Source: UMGS363 sp051881775 (GTDB lineage: Bacteria > Bacillota > Clostridia > Oscillospirales > Ruminococcaceae). From it: a DNA stretch of 38,329 bases. Shown here piece by piece: positions 29,998 to 38,186 of this stretch; the stretch's first letter is position 1, and every line of letters starts with the position of its first letter. The notes beneath the pieces are model-generated. The model was not told where the DNA came from and made no database searches. It was given only the letters and a program-made list of their open reading frames with translations. The stretch covers positions 1 through 38,329 of the forward strand of contig JBJEQN010000096.1 of the NCBI GenBank assembly GCA_051881775.1. The letters are read 5' to 3'. The translations under genes were made by a program, and so were the position numbers.

Positions 29998-30049
29998 GCC
30001 CTTTAGTGTTTTATACCTCCGTATTTATTAAAATAAGGAGGGGTGTCCG

Positions 30050-31402
30050 ATGGACAAGGAACTGGCTGTAAGCCTTATCAAAGACAAAAAATTCGCTCAG
30101 CTCAAAAACGAGCTGCAGGAGATGAATCCTGCGGATATTGCGGTGCTTGTAGAGGAAATGGACGACTTCGACGAGTTCGGTGAAAGGGAGCTTACTCTGC
30201 TTTACAGAATTCTCCCGAAGGAGCTTGCCGCAGAGGTTTTCTCCTACATGGACAGCCGTATGCAGATGGTGCTTATCAACGCATTCTCCGATAAGGAGCT
30301 GAGGGACGTTATCGATGAGCTGTACCTCGACGATACCGTTGACATTATCGAAGAAATGCCGGCAAACGTTGTTTCAAGAATACTTAAAAACACCGATTCC
30401 GACACAAGAAAGCAGATAAACGAGCTGCTCAATTACCCCAAGGACAGCGCAGGCTCCGTTATGACTACGGAGTTTGTGTATCTGCAGAAGGATTCAACCG
30501 TTAAGGAAGCCTTCGACCAGATAAGGCATATCGGCGTTGTCAAGGAAACGGTCTACACCTGCTACGTTACGGAAAGCCGCAAGCTGGTGGGCGTTGTTAC
30601 CGTTTTGGATATGCTTGTTTCCGATTATGAGACCCGTATCGAAGATATAATGGAGACCAACGTTATCAGTGTTCAGACCCACGACGACCAGGAGACCGCC
30701 GCTCAGATGCTTTCCAAGTACGACCTTGCGGCAATACCCGTTGTGGACGGCGAGAACCGTATCGTGGGAATCCTGACCTTCGACGACGCTATGGACGTCA
30801 TCCGTGACGAGGACACGGAGGATATCGAAAAAATGGCGGCTATGCTGCCTTCCGAAAAGCCCTATATGAAAACGGGAATTTTCAGCATTTATAAGCAAAG
30901 AATACCGTGGCTCATGCTGCTTATGATATCTGCGACCTTTACGGGAATGATACTTACGCACTTTGAAAGCGCTCTGGCGGTAGTGCCTGCGCTGACGGCG
31001 TTTATACCTATGCTTATGGATACCGGCGGAAATTCGGGCGGTCAGGCTTCGGTAACAATTATCCGCGGACTTTCCCTTAACGAGATAAGTTTCAGAGATA
31101 TTTTCAAGGTAATGTGGAAAGAACTTCGGGTAGGTATGCTGTGCGCTGTGACTATCGCAGTGCTGGTTTTTGCAAAGGTAATGGTCATAGACCGCAAGAG
31201 CATTGAAATTGCGTCAATAGTTTCGGCTACTATGTTTTTTGTGATAGTTGTGGCAAAGCTGGTGGGCTGTACGCTTCCTATGCTGGCGAAGAAAATAGGC
31301 TTTGACCCTGCGGTAATGGCAAGCCCGTTCATAACGACTATCGTGGACGCACTTTCGCTGCTTGTATATTTCCTTATCGCTTCAAGCGTGCTCGGATTTT
31401 AA
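30050..31402 (+). CDS. mgtE: Magnesium transporter MgtE
   Basis: MgtE is a homodimeric Mg2+ channel gated by cytosolic magnesium. The 450-residue protein has an N-domain (residues 1-130), two CBS domains (about 130-255; VMTTEFVYLQKDSTVKEAF and TFDDAMDVI) and five C-terminal spans starting near residue 285, including PMLMDTGGNSGGQAS, the family pore motif. AAGGAGGGG lies 9 bases before the ATG and may be masked by leader structure. It is the only gene on its transcript. Confidence 0.96.
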   Translation: MDKELAVSLIKDKKFAQLKNELQEMNPADIAVLVEEMDDFDEFGERELTLLYRILPKELAAEVFSYMDSRMQMVLINAFSDKELRDVIDELYLDDTVDIIEEMPANVVSRILKNTDSDTRKQINELLNYPKDSAGSVMTTEFVYLQKDSTVKEAFDQIRHIGVVKETVYTCYVTESRKLVGVVTVLDMLVSDYETRIEDIMETNVISVQTHDDQETAAQMLSKYDLAAIPVVDGENRIVGILTFDDAMDVIRDEDTEDIEKMAAMLPSEKPYMKTGIFSIYKQRIPWLMLLMISATFTGMILTHFESALAVVPALTAFIPMLMDTGGNSGGQASVTIIRGLSLNEISFRDIFKVMWKELRVGMLCAVTIAVLVFAKVMVIDRKSIEIASIVSATMFFVIVVAKLVGCTLPMLAKKIGFDPAVMASPFITTIVDALSLLVYFLIASSVLGF

Positions 31403-31410
31403 AAAAATAA

Positions 31411-31450
31411 TGACCCGGACGGAATTTTTCCTTTCGGGTCTTATATTTTT
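31411..31450 (+). terminator. mgtE terminator
   Basis: GACCCG / CGGGTC stem followed by TTATATTTTT. Confidence 0.75.
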
Positions 31451-31545
31451 GAGTGTAATGTAATTATGAAAGAGATTTTTGCATAAAATTCTAAGTGCAA
31501 TTGATAATTTTTTGACAAAACTTTGTTATATTCAGAAAAAAACTA

Positions 31546-31573
31546 TTGCAAATGTGGAAAACAGTGCTATAAT
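31546..31573 (+). promoter_or_regulatory. Sugar kinase promoter
   Basis: TTGCAA (31546-31551), 16 bases, TATAAT (31568-31573), 40 bases before the ATG. Confidence 0.7.
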
Positions 31574-31612
31574 ATATACAATAGATCATTAAATTGACAG
31601 GGGGATCAGTAT

Positions 31613-32578
31613 ATGTCTGATATTATGGCTATCGGCGAAATGCTGGTAGATTTTACAAAAGAAACAACCGATAAGGGGGAAATAGTTTACAGACAGAACG
31701 CCGGAGGCGCACCGGCAAATGTTGCGGTAATGGCGGCAAAGCTGGGTACGACCTCGGGGTTTATCGGAAAAGTTGGCAGGGATATGTTCGGAAAATACCT
31801 TAAAGACGTCCTTGCCGAAAATAAAGTCAATACCGACGGTCTTGTTCTGGACAGCAAGTATTCCACCACCCTTGCTTTTATAGACAAGAACGAAGACGGC
31901 GAAAGAGAATATGTTTTTTACCGCAATAATGCGGCTGACGCAAATATGGCTTACAGCGAGGTAAGGAAAAAACTTATCGACGGCTGTAAAATACTGCATT
32001 TCGGCTCGCTTATGCTTACCCACGAACCCTCAAAGTCTGCGGCGACACTTTCTGTGGAGTACGCCAAGCAGCAGGGCAAGATAATTTCCTACGACCCCAA
32101 CTGGAGGGAGAAACTCTGGAATTCAAGAGCAGAGGCTATGCAGGCAATGCAGAGCGTTCTGAAGCTTGTTGATATTGTAAAAGTTTCCGAGGAGGAGCTT
32201 CAGGTGCTTACCGACTGCGGAAATATGATACCTGCCATAGCCAAGCTGCTTGGACAGGGAATAAAGATAATCTGCATCACACAGGGAGCAAAGGGCTGTG
32301 TTATCGCCACCAGACAGGGCATTGAATCGGTACACGCCTTCAAGACCGAAACGGTCGATACTCTCGGCGCAGGAGACAGCTTCTTCGGTGCGTTCCTGTC
32401 ACAGATAGTTAAGTCGGGCAAGAGCCTTGAAGAGCTTGAAATGAGCGATCTTACGGGATTTGCTCTTTACGCCAACGCCTGCGGAGCGTTAAGCTCCACC
32501 AAGCCGGGAGCTATCCCTGCCATGCCGGAGGAAGCCGAGATACTTGACCTTATCAAAAACGGCAAGGTGCTTATGTAA
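31613..32578 (+). CDS. PfkB family carbohydrate kinase, probable fructokinase
   Basis: The 321-residue protein is a ribokinase-fold sugar kinase. The first PfkB signature GGAPANVAVMAAKLG is near residue 30, and the second, DTLGAGDSFFGAF, contains the catalytic base Asp255 and the anion hole. The start MAIGEMLVDF and the PANVA pattern fit fructokinases, which phosphorylate fructose with ATP, but substrate cannot be fixed from sequence. GGGGGAT precedes the ATG. It is a single-gene unit. Confidence 0.88.
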   Translation: MSDIMAIGEMLVDFTKETTDKGEIVYRQNAGGAPANVAVMAAKLGTTSGFIGKVGRDMFGKYLKDVLAENKVNTDGLVLDSKYSTTLAFIDKNEDGEREYVFYRNNAADANMAYSEVRKKLIDGCKILHFGSLMLTHEPSKSAATLSVEYAKQQGKIISYDPNWREKLWNSRAEAMQAMQSVLKLVDIVKVSEEELQVLTDCGNMIPAIAKLLGQGIKIICITQGAKGCVIATRQGIESVHAFKTETVDTLGAGDSFFGAFLSQIVKSGKSLEELEMSDLTGFALYANACGALSSTKPGAIPAMPEEAEILDLIKNGKVLM

Positions 32579-32592
32579 CCGTATATGATAAC

Positions 32593-32640
32593 AAAAAACG
32601 GACCTGTACATTGTTTTTGTGCGGGTCCGTTCACTATTTT
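32593..32640. terminator. Bidirectional terminator between kinase and Rpn tail ORFs
   Basis: ACGGACC / GGTCCGT stem with weaker inner pairing. On the minus strand it is followed by TTTTTTGT, a good terminator for the Rpn tail genes; the plus-strand T run is weaker. Confidence 0.75.
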
Positions 32641-32649
32641 AAGCATAAA

Positions 32650-32904
32650 TCACACCAAGTCGGGATAAATTGCTTTTATCTGTTCATCTGTAAAGCCTAA
32701 TGCTTTCATTTTCCGAATTGTCAGATTGCGTTCTTCGGTTTTGCCTTCCGCTCTGCCTTTAACAATGCCTTCTTCCAAGCCCTCAGCTTTAGCATTCTTC
32801 AAAGCAGAAGCCTCGTCGTGGAGAGCCTTCTCACGCAGACGGGCGATCTCCCTTATCTTTGTATCCTCCGACATATCGTATATAACATTTACGGTTTTCT
32901 GCAT
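32650..32904 (-). CDS. Orphan C-terminal tail of Rpn/PD-(D/E)XK nuclease, copy 3
   Basis: The 84-residue ORF starts 2 bases after the stop of the preceding tail ORF, with no good ribosome binding site, so it is likely translated by coupling. It is almost identical to the last 96 residues of the nuclease at 33153-34022: VIYDMSEDTKIREIARL at the start, then a helix rich in AEG units, ending FTDEQIKAIYPDLV. It lacks 12 residues of the AEG-repeat stretch and the whole nuclease domain. In E. coli Rpn systems a short C-terminal product acts as antitoxin; this ORF resembles such a form. Confidence 0.7.
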   Translation of the reverse strand: MQKTVNVIYDMSEDTKIREIARLREKALHDEASALKNAKAEGLEEGIVKGRAEGKTEERNLTIRKMKALGFTDEQIKAIYPDLV

Positions 32905-32906
32905 AA

Positions 32907-33149
32907 TTAAGATCCCGAAATAATTGCCTTTATCTGTTCGTCGGTCATGCCGTATGCCTTCATTTTAGCAATAACGCTTGCTTCTCCTTCGGCTCTGCCC
33001 TCAGCTTTGCCTTTAACAATGCCTTCTTCCAAGCCCTCAGCTTTAGCATTCTTCAAAGCAGAAGCCTCGTCGTGGAGAGCCTTCTCACGCAGACGGGCGA
33101 TTTCCCTTATCTTTGTATCCTCCGACATATCGTATATTACTTTAAGCAT
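32907..33149 (-). CDS. Orphan C-terminal tail of Rpn/PD-(D/E)XK nuclease, copy 2
   Basis: The 80-residue ORF begins 3 bases after the nuclease stop (TGATTTATG), suggesting coupled translation. It shares VIYDMSEDTKIREIARL and ALKNAKAEGLEEGIVKG with the nuclease tail but ends differently (ASVIAKMKAYGMTDEQIKA, then IISGS). The different end suggests it came from a related nuclease or has diverged. Possible roles are a short inhibitory partner, or a leftover of recombination. Confidence 0.7.
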   Translation of the reverse strand: MLKVIYDMSEDTKIREIARLREKALHDEASALKNAKAEGLEEGIVKGKAEGRAEGEASVIAKMKAYGMTDEQIKAIISGS

Positions 33150-33152
33150 AAA

Positions 33153-34022
33153 TCACACCAAGTCGGGATAAATTGCTTTTATCTGTTCATCTGTAAAGCC
33201 TAATGCTTTCATTTTCCGAATTGTCAGATTGCGTTCTTCGGTTTTGCCCTCGGCTCTGCCCTCGGCTCTACCCCTGGCTATTCCCTCGGCTCTGCCTTTA
33301 ACAATACCTTCTTCCAAGCCCTCGGCTTTAGCATTCTTCAAAGCGGAGGCTTCATCGTGAAGAGCTTTTTCACGCAGACGGGCGATTTCCCTTATCTTTG
33401 TATCCTCCGACATATCGTATATAACATTTACGGCTTTCTTCATAATGGGAACATTGGTCTGACTTATCATATCCAATTCCTCCTCACTGTCAGCATTTAT
33501 AAACTGCAGCCACAATTCACGGCTGTTATCGGGATTGGGCTTCTTGCCGACCTTTTTCAGTTCAAAGAAGTGTATGCCGAATTTATCGGAAAATACCTCG
33601 TCTGTGCCTTTTATCATTGCAGCAACTTCCGTGTGGTAATCCTCCCCGGCAAACATATTGAAATTGATGATATTTATAGTTATGGTCTGTTTAAGCTCAC
33701 TGTAATCTTCGCCGCTTTTCAGCTCCGACGAGTACAGCTTTGCCCAGTAGAAAAGCGTTCTGTCACGGTAATCCGCATCGTTCTTGACCTGAATTTCCAC
33801 GTTGACAAGCTTGTCATCCACCTTAAGGCTCAGGTCAAGACGGCTGAACTTTCCCGACAAAGTTTCCGGCGGAAGCTCGGGATTCGTTATTTTTATCTCC
33901 GAGATGTTTTCCTGCGGAATGTCAAGCATACTTGCCACAAAGGAATGAAGCATATCCTCGTTTTCGGTAAAAAGCTTTTTGAATATTATATCCAGCTTTG
34001 CGGAAATTACATTTCGTGCCAT
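33153..34022 (-). CDS. Rpn-type PD-(D/E)XK nuclease family protein
   Basis: The 289-residue protein belongs to the PD-(D/E)XK nuclease family transposase / Rpn group (PDDEXK_2-like). The nuclease core lies in the first ~190 residues, with Asp63 in RLDLSL and Glu76-x-Gln78 plus Lys80 in VEIQVK. After Met194 comes the tail VIYDMSEDTK, a helix with repeated (R/A)AEG units and a terminal KALGFTDEQIKAIY segment. Rpn proteins promote recA-independent recombination, and E. coli homologues act in phage defence, restrained by short products from the same gene. It has its own promoter and GGGAGGG ribosome binding site, and is followed by two tail-only ORFs. Confidence 0.88.
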   Translation of the reverse strand: MARNVISAKLDIIFKKLFTENEDMLHSFVASMLDIPQENISEIKITNPELPPETLSGKFSRLDLSLKVDDKLVNVEIQVKNDADYRDRTLFYWAKLYSSELKSGEDYSELKQTITINIINFNMFAGEDYHTEVAAMIKGTDEVFSDKFGIHFFELKKVGKKPNPDNSRELWLQFINADSEEELDMISQTNVPIMKKAVNVIYDMSEDTKIREIARLREKALHDEASALKNAKAEGLEEGIVKGRAEGIARGRAEGRAEGKTEERNLTIRKMKALGFTDEQIKAIYPDLV

Positions 34023-34043
34023 TGGAGTTTCCCTCCCTGCTGT

Positions 34044-34073
34044 ATTATATCACATTTTTTATTGAAAATGCAA
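34044..34073 (-). promoter_or_regulatory. Rpn-type nuclease promoter
   Basis: Minus strand TTGCAT (34068-34073), 18 bases, TATAAT (34044-34049), about 22 bases before the ATG. Confidence 0.65.
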
Positions 34074-34139
34074 GGCAAAAGCCGCATATCCGGAAGCCGT
34101 CCTGCGTAATTTTTATCTGCAGTATTTTGCCATTGCGCT

Positions 34140-34550
34140 TTATTCCTCTTTTTCGGAGGTTTCCGTAGTTCCGAGAGTGTTCTGATAAGCTGCATTATCG
34201 AACCAGTTGTCAAGAACGTCTGTGGATATAGAGTAGCCCTTGCTTGTTCTGACATATTCGTCTATTTCTCCTGAGGTAATGAGGTTTACGATCTCTTCTT
34301 TGGAAAGATTAAGGTATTCCGCAGCTTCGTCCTCGGTAAGATATTTTTTCTGACCGAAGCTCATATTTTCGGGAACGTTGTATGTATTGGAATCGGCAAA
34401 GGTCTTTTCCGACATGGTCTTGTTAAGCTTTCTTATACCTCCGCCGATATTTATTCCTGCAATAAGTATGCATATACCGAGAAATATCGCACCGATAAGA
34501 TTTCCGTTTATTCCGCTGCGGTGGGGAGCCTTGTTCTGATTTGAAGCCAT
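34140..34550 (-). CDS. Membrane-anchored excisionase-type helix-turn-helix protein
   Basis: The start was set at 34550, where GGAGG lies 9 bases upstream; this gives 136 residues. A short basic start precedes a membrane span (about residues 17-35, LIGAIFLGICILIAGINI), then a linker, then a MerR/excisionase-like helix-turn-helix (YLTEDEAAEYLNLSKEEIV... DNWF) at about residues 70-115. The DNA-binding fold on a membrane-tethered protein is unusual; the domain may instead bind protein. It lies 21 bases after addA and is probably in the same operon. Confidence 0.75.
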   Translation of the reverse strand: MASNQNKAPHRSGINGNLIGAIFLGICILIAGINIGGGIRKLNKTMSEKTFADSNTYNVPENMSFGQKKYLTEDEAAEYLNLSKEEIVNLITSGEIDEYVRTSKGYSISTDVLDNWFDNAAYQNTLGTTETSEKEE

Positions 34551-34571
34551 GATATACAACCTCCGTAATTG

Positions 34572-37500
34572 TTACTTTATTCTGATCTCTTGCCCGAGGC
34601 AGAAGGAGTAGAGGTAAGCCTCCTTGACCCTTTTGCCGAATATTTTTTCCAGAGCAGCGCTGTAAAGACAGAGCTGACGGCAGTATCTGTCCGCAAGTAC
34701 CGCAGGTTCGCTTACACGGTCGGTCTTGTAGTCCGCAAGCACGATGCAGCCGTCCTCCTCGAACATACAGTCCGCAATTCCCTGAAGCATACCGTTGGTA
34801 TTATTATACTCCAATACCAGCTCATCGTCAAGCCCGAGACGGGATATTTCGATAAGAAATTTCTGCTCACGCTTTATCTCGCCCGATTTTTTCATCCTTG
34901 TATAAAGCTCCGAGGAGAAAAATGTGTGCAGCTGACTGTAATCAAGGGAGTTCTTTTCCTGCTCGCTTAAAATGCCCTTTTCCGCAAGGAGCTGTGCCTG
35001 TCCTTTGGGGTCTGTTTCCGCAAGAGCGTAATCCGCATATTGCATAAAGGTGTGCATAGCGGTTCCTTTTTCTGCAGCGGTAAGGCGGTTCTTGTCGGCG
35101 TAAAATTCGGGACGGCGGAGGAATATTCCATCACTTTCGCTTTTGGCAATTTCCGTGATAGTCAGCTTTGCAGGGGTCTCGGGCAGGCGGCTGTCATAGC
35201 TGAAATTGAAGCCGTCAAGGAGATCTCTCACGCTTTCTTCGTCCGGCAGTACCTTCACCTTTTCCTCAGCGCTTTCCTTTTCTTCTTCCGCAGATGAGGA
35301 AGATACTTTTATCCGTGCCTTGCTGCTGCGGACGGGAACTTCAAAATCGCTTTGTATCTTAGAGCCTGTAGGGTGGGTAAGCAGCGCCGCAAGGAGCCAG
35401 TCCAGCATTGAAAGAGCGGAAGAAGCCGCAGCGTCAGCAGCTCCGCCCGAAGCAGCAATAGCCGTGCATACCGAGGCTATGCGCTTTGCGGTCTTGTCAT
35501 TGTCGGGAACGGTGATGAAAAGCTGTTCCTTCGCTCTTGTAAGGGCAACGTAAAGCAGGCGCATTTCTTCGCTTACCGTGTCCTGCCTGTTGATGCGGCT
35601 AATAACGTACTGGGGGAAGGAATTGTACAGCTTAAGCTGTTTTCTGTCCTGTATCTTAAAGCCGATGCCGTAGTCAAGGTTAAGCTGCATACGGGCGTTG
35701 ACGTCGGAAAGATTAAAGGGCTTGGAGGTCCCGCAGAGGAACACAAATGGATATTCAAGACCCTTTGACTTGTGTATGGTCTTTATGGAAACGGCGTTGT
35801 CGGCAGGTGAAACAACAGATGCTCTCACAAAATCCTTGCCCTTTTCCGAAACGTCACGGAGATAGCGTATAAAGCCGGAAAGTCCGCCGGAGGAGTTCTG
35901 CTCATAGCTTTTTGCATATTCAAGAAGCAGCCGCAGATTGGCTTTTTTCTGCTCGCCGTCTGCGTAAGCCTGAACGGAAGAAAGAAAATCCGTGCTGTCG
36001 TATATGGTAACGATAAGCTTTTCAAGGCTTTGTGAAGCGGCGCATATCCTCAGCCTGTCATATATCTCCTTAAAGCGTTTCAGCTTGCCGTAAGCGGAGC
36101 ATAGAGACGGGTCATCAAGAGCGGTCAGAACGCATTTGTACATCTTGTCCTTTTTATCAGCGGAAAGCAGCCGCAATTCCGCAGTTTCCTCCGCCGTAAG
36201 CATAAACATTGGCGACATAAGCACCGATACAAGGGGAATGTCCTGCATAGGATTGTCAATAACGGCAAGAAGATTAACAAGCACCGAGATCTCACGGGAT
36301 TTAAGATACCCCGTCGTTTCCTCGCAGGAGGCTCTTATTCCGAACCGTGCAAGCTCGTCTGCATAAAGCTGTCCTCTTGCCCTGTCACGGAGAAGGATAC
36401 AGAAATCACGGCACTCGCAGGGACGCAGCACACCCTTGTCATAAACTGTGCTTGACCCGAGCATAGACTTTATTTTAAGAGCGGCGGCTCTTGCTTCTGC
36501 GCATACCTCCGCAGCGGTCTCTTCTCCTGCTTCTTCACCATCGTCAGTTTCGGATAACGCTGCAGGTACGGGCATTTCCTCCGCTTCTTCCGCAAAAATA
36601 AACTCCGTTGAACGGTCAGCTTCGGGGTAGACAGCACCTGCTTCAAGCCGCTCCGATTCGGTGTAGTCAATGCCCCCCGTTTCTCTGCTCATAACAGTCT
36701 CAAAAACATCATTTACAAAGTCCACAACGTCGGGGCTGCTTCGGAAGTTACGGTTAAGAAGTATGGCGGCGTTTTTGCCCTTGTAATCGGGTGTGTAAGG
36801 CTCTGCCCCTTCAAGTGCGCCGATAAAAATGGACGGGTTAGCAAGACGGAAACGGTAAATGGACTGCTTAACATCTCCCACCGCAAAAAGGTCGTCACCG
36901 TTTCTGTCAGCCGTGCCGTTTTTGGAAAGCATACGGAAAATAAGGTTCTGTGTGTTGTTAACGTCCTGAAATTCATCTATCATAACAAGGCTGTAATACT
37001 CCGAAAGCTCCTTTGCAAGGGAAGAACGGCAGATATTGCCATCGTTGTCCTTGTAACACAGCAGCTTTACCGCCAGCTGCTCCGCATCGGAAAAGCCGAG
37101 AGCGTTCTTTTCCGTCTTTATCCTTGTAATTTCGGCAATAAGCTCCTTTACAATTACCGCAAGTCCGCTTGTTATCTCAAAGCTGCGGCGGTAATCGTCG
37201 GTTATGTCTTCAGCGGTAAACAGCGCCTTTGCAGCAAGGTCGGCGGCTTTTTTCTTGTAGCTGTCCCGTATGTCCTTTACCTTGTCAACAATGCTCCGCT
37301 CGTAAGAGTCTTCCTCCGTCTTGGGGTAACGGCAGGTCTCCCACTTTGGCAAAGCAATGCCGAAGCGCTGGTTCCAGTCAAGAGAATCGTCCTCCGCTTT
37401 GTCTGCAAGGGTAACGAACATATCCCTTTCACCGCAGATTATGCCGTATGCCTTGCCTTCACCTGCTTCTATCACCAGTTCCGCCCCATAGTCCGCAAGA

Positions 37501-38180
37501 GAAGCAATGCGGCGCAGATCTTCTGCAATAAATTTGGCATAAGCCTTTGCCAAAGGGTCGTTTTTCTCGTCAAATGGACGGGAATATTTCTCCGCAAAGC
37601 CGTCAAGACAGCTTTCGGGGAAGGGCATTGACATTATGAAACGGTATACGGACAGCACCGTTCTTTCAAGGTTAAGGTCGCTGCGCTGACTTCCGCTTGT
37701 GAAATCGCACAGGGCGTTCATCATATCGGGCTGCTCGGCGTAAAGCCGCTCAAAAACATTTTCCGCAGCCTTTGAAACAATGAGTTCTTCTTCCGTTCCG
37801 TCAAGAATACGGAAGCCTGCGGAAACGCCTAAAGACTGCACATTTTCCCTTATCATATCGAAGCAGAAGGAGTGGATGGTGGAAATTTTCGCAGAGGGGA
37901 TAAGCGCCTGCTGACGGCAGAGCCAGTAGTTGTCGGGTTCAAGCTCTATCTGCTTTGCCAGCGCCTCGGAAAGCCTCTGCTTCATCTGCGCCGCAGCATC
38001 GTTTGTAAAGGTGACAACAACTATCCTGTCTGCGGACACCTTGTTCACCGGGTCTGACAGTATTTTAAGCAGACGTTCCACCAGTACAGAGGTCTTTCCG
38101 CTTCCTGCGGCGGCGGAAACTATCACCGCCGTATCTCTTGCATTTATAGCGTCAAGCTGACGTTCCGTCCATTGTGACAT
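34572..38180 (-). CDS. addA: ATP-dependent helicase/nuclease subunit A
   Basis: AddA is the UvrD-like helicase and nuclease subunit of AddAB, which processes DNA double-strand ends for RecA, the Firmicute counterpart of RecBCD. Of 1202 residues, the Walker A motif AAAGSGKT is at 23-30, the DExx motif in VMIDEFQDVN, helicase motif VSIKTIHKSKGLEYPFVFL near residue 770, and the C-terminal PD-(D/E)XK nuclease GIADCM...LADYKTDR with Asp1137, Asp1150 and Lys1152. addB would normally lie immediately upstream, but the ORF ending just before addA is not recognisable as AddB. Confidence 0.96.
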   Translation of the reverse strand: MSQWTERQLDAINARDTAVIVSAAAGSGKTSVLVERLLKILSDPVNKVSADRIVVVTFTNDAAAQMKQRLSEALAKQIELEPDNYWLCRQQALIPSAKISTIHSFCFDMIRENVQSLGVSAGFRILDGTEEELIVSKAAENVFERLYAEQPDMMNALCDFTSGSQRSDLNLERTVLSVYRFIMSMPFPESCLDGFAEKYSRPFDEKNDPLAKAYAKFIAEDLRRIASLADYGAELVIEAGEGKAYGIICGERDMFVTLADKAEDDSLDWNQRFGIALPKWETCRYPKTEEDSYERSIVDKVKDIRDSYKKKAADLAAKALFTAEDITDDYRRSFEITSGLAVIVKELIAEITRIKTEKNALGFSDAEQLAVKLLCYKDNDGNICRSSLAKELSEYYSLVMIDEFQDVNNTQNLIFRMLSKNGTADRNGDDLFAVGDVKQSIYRFRLANPSIFIGALEGAEPYTPDYKGKNAAILLNRNFRSSPDVVDFVNDVFETVMSRETGGIDYTESERLEAGAVYPEADRSTEFIFAEEAEEMPVPAALSETDDGEEAGEETAAEVCAEARAAALKIKSMLGSSTVYDKGVLRPCECRDFCILLRDRARGQLYADELARFGIRASCEETTGYLKSREISVLVNLLAVIDNPMQDIPLVSVLMSPMFMLTAEETAELRLLSADKKDKMYKCVLTALDDPSLCSAYGKLKRFKEIYDRLRICAASQSLEKLIVTIYDSTDFLSSVQAYADGEQKKANLRLLLEYAKSYEQNSSGGLSGFIRYLRDVSEKGKDFVRASVVSPADNAVSIKTIHKSKGLEYPFVFLCGTSKPFNLSDVNARMQLNLDYGIGFKIQDRKQLKLYNSFPQYVISRINRQDTVSEEMRLLYVALTRAKEQLFITVPDNDKTAKRIASVCTAIAASGGAADAAASSALSMLDWLLAALLTHPTGSKIQSDFEVPVRSSKARIKVSSSSAEEEKESAEEKVKVLPDEESVRDLLDGFNFSYDSRLPETPAKLTITEIAKSESDGIFLRRPEFYADKNRLTAAEKGTAMHTFMQYADYALAETDPKGQAQLLAEKGILSEQEKNSLDYSQLHTFFSSELYTRMKKSGEIKREQKFLIEISRLGLDDELVLEYNNTNGMLQGIADCMFEEDGCIVLADYKTDRVSEPAVLADRYCRQLCLYSAALEKIFGKRVKEAYLYSFCLGQEIRIK

Positions 38181-38186
38181 AGCCTG

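Larger units (their letters stand above)
29861..30041 (+). promoter_or_regulatory. Structured mgtE leader, candidate cis-regulatory RNA
   Basis: The leader starts with hairpin GCTCCGTGA / TCACAAGGAGC (29861-29887). A 10-bp stem pairs GGTATAAAAC (29938-29947) with GTTTTATACC (30008-30017). Inside it CCGAAG/CTTCGG forms another stem. Next, CCTCC (30016-30020) can pair with the mgtE ribosome binding site GGAGG (30037-30041). The two outer pairings share bases 30016-30017, so they compete. The sequence does not look like the M-box magnesium riboswitch usual before mgtE. Two short ORFs lie in the leader. Confidence 0.6.
32650..33440 (-). repeat. Three tandem copies of the nuclease tail module
   Basis: The tail-coding DNA is present three times in direct order: in the full gene (about 33153-33443), at 32907-33149 and at 32650-32904. 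The first and third copies are near-identical over long stretches, while the middle copy differs at its 3' end. Confidence 0.9.

Noticed and set aside
29861..30049. M-box (ykoK) magnesium riboswitch before mgtE
   Set aside because: The conserved M-box segments could not be found in the leader; the structure seen is different.
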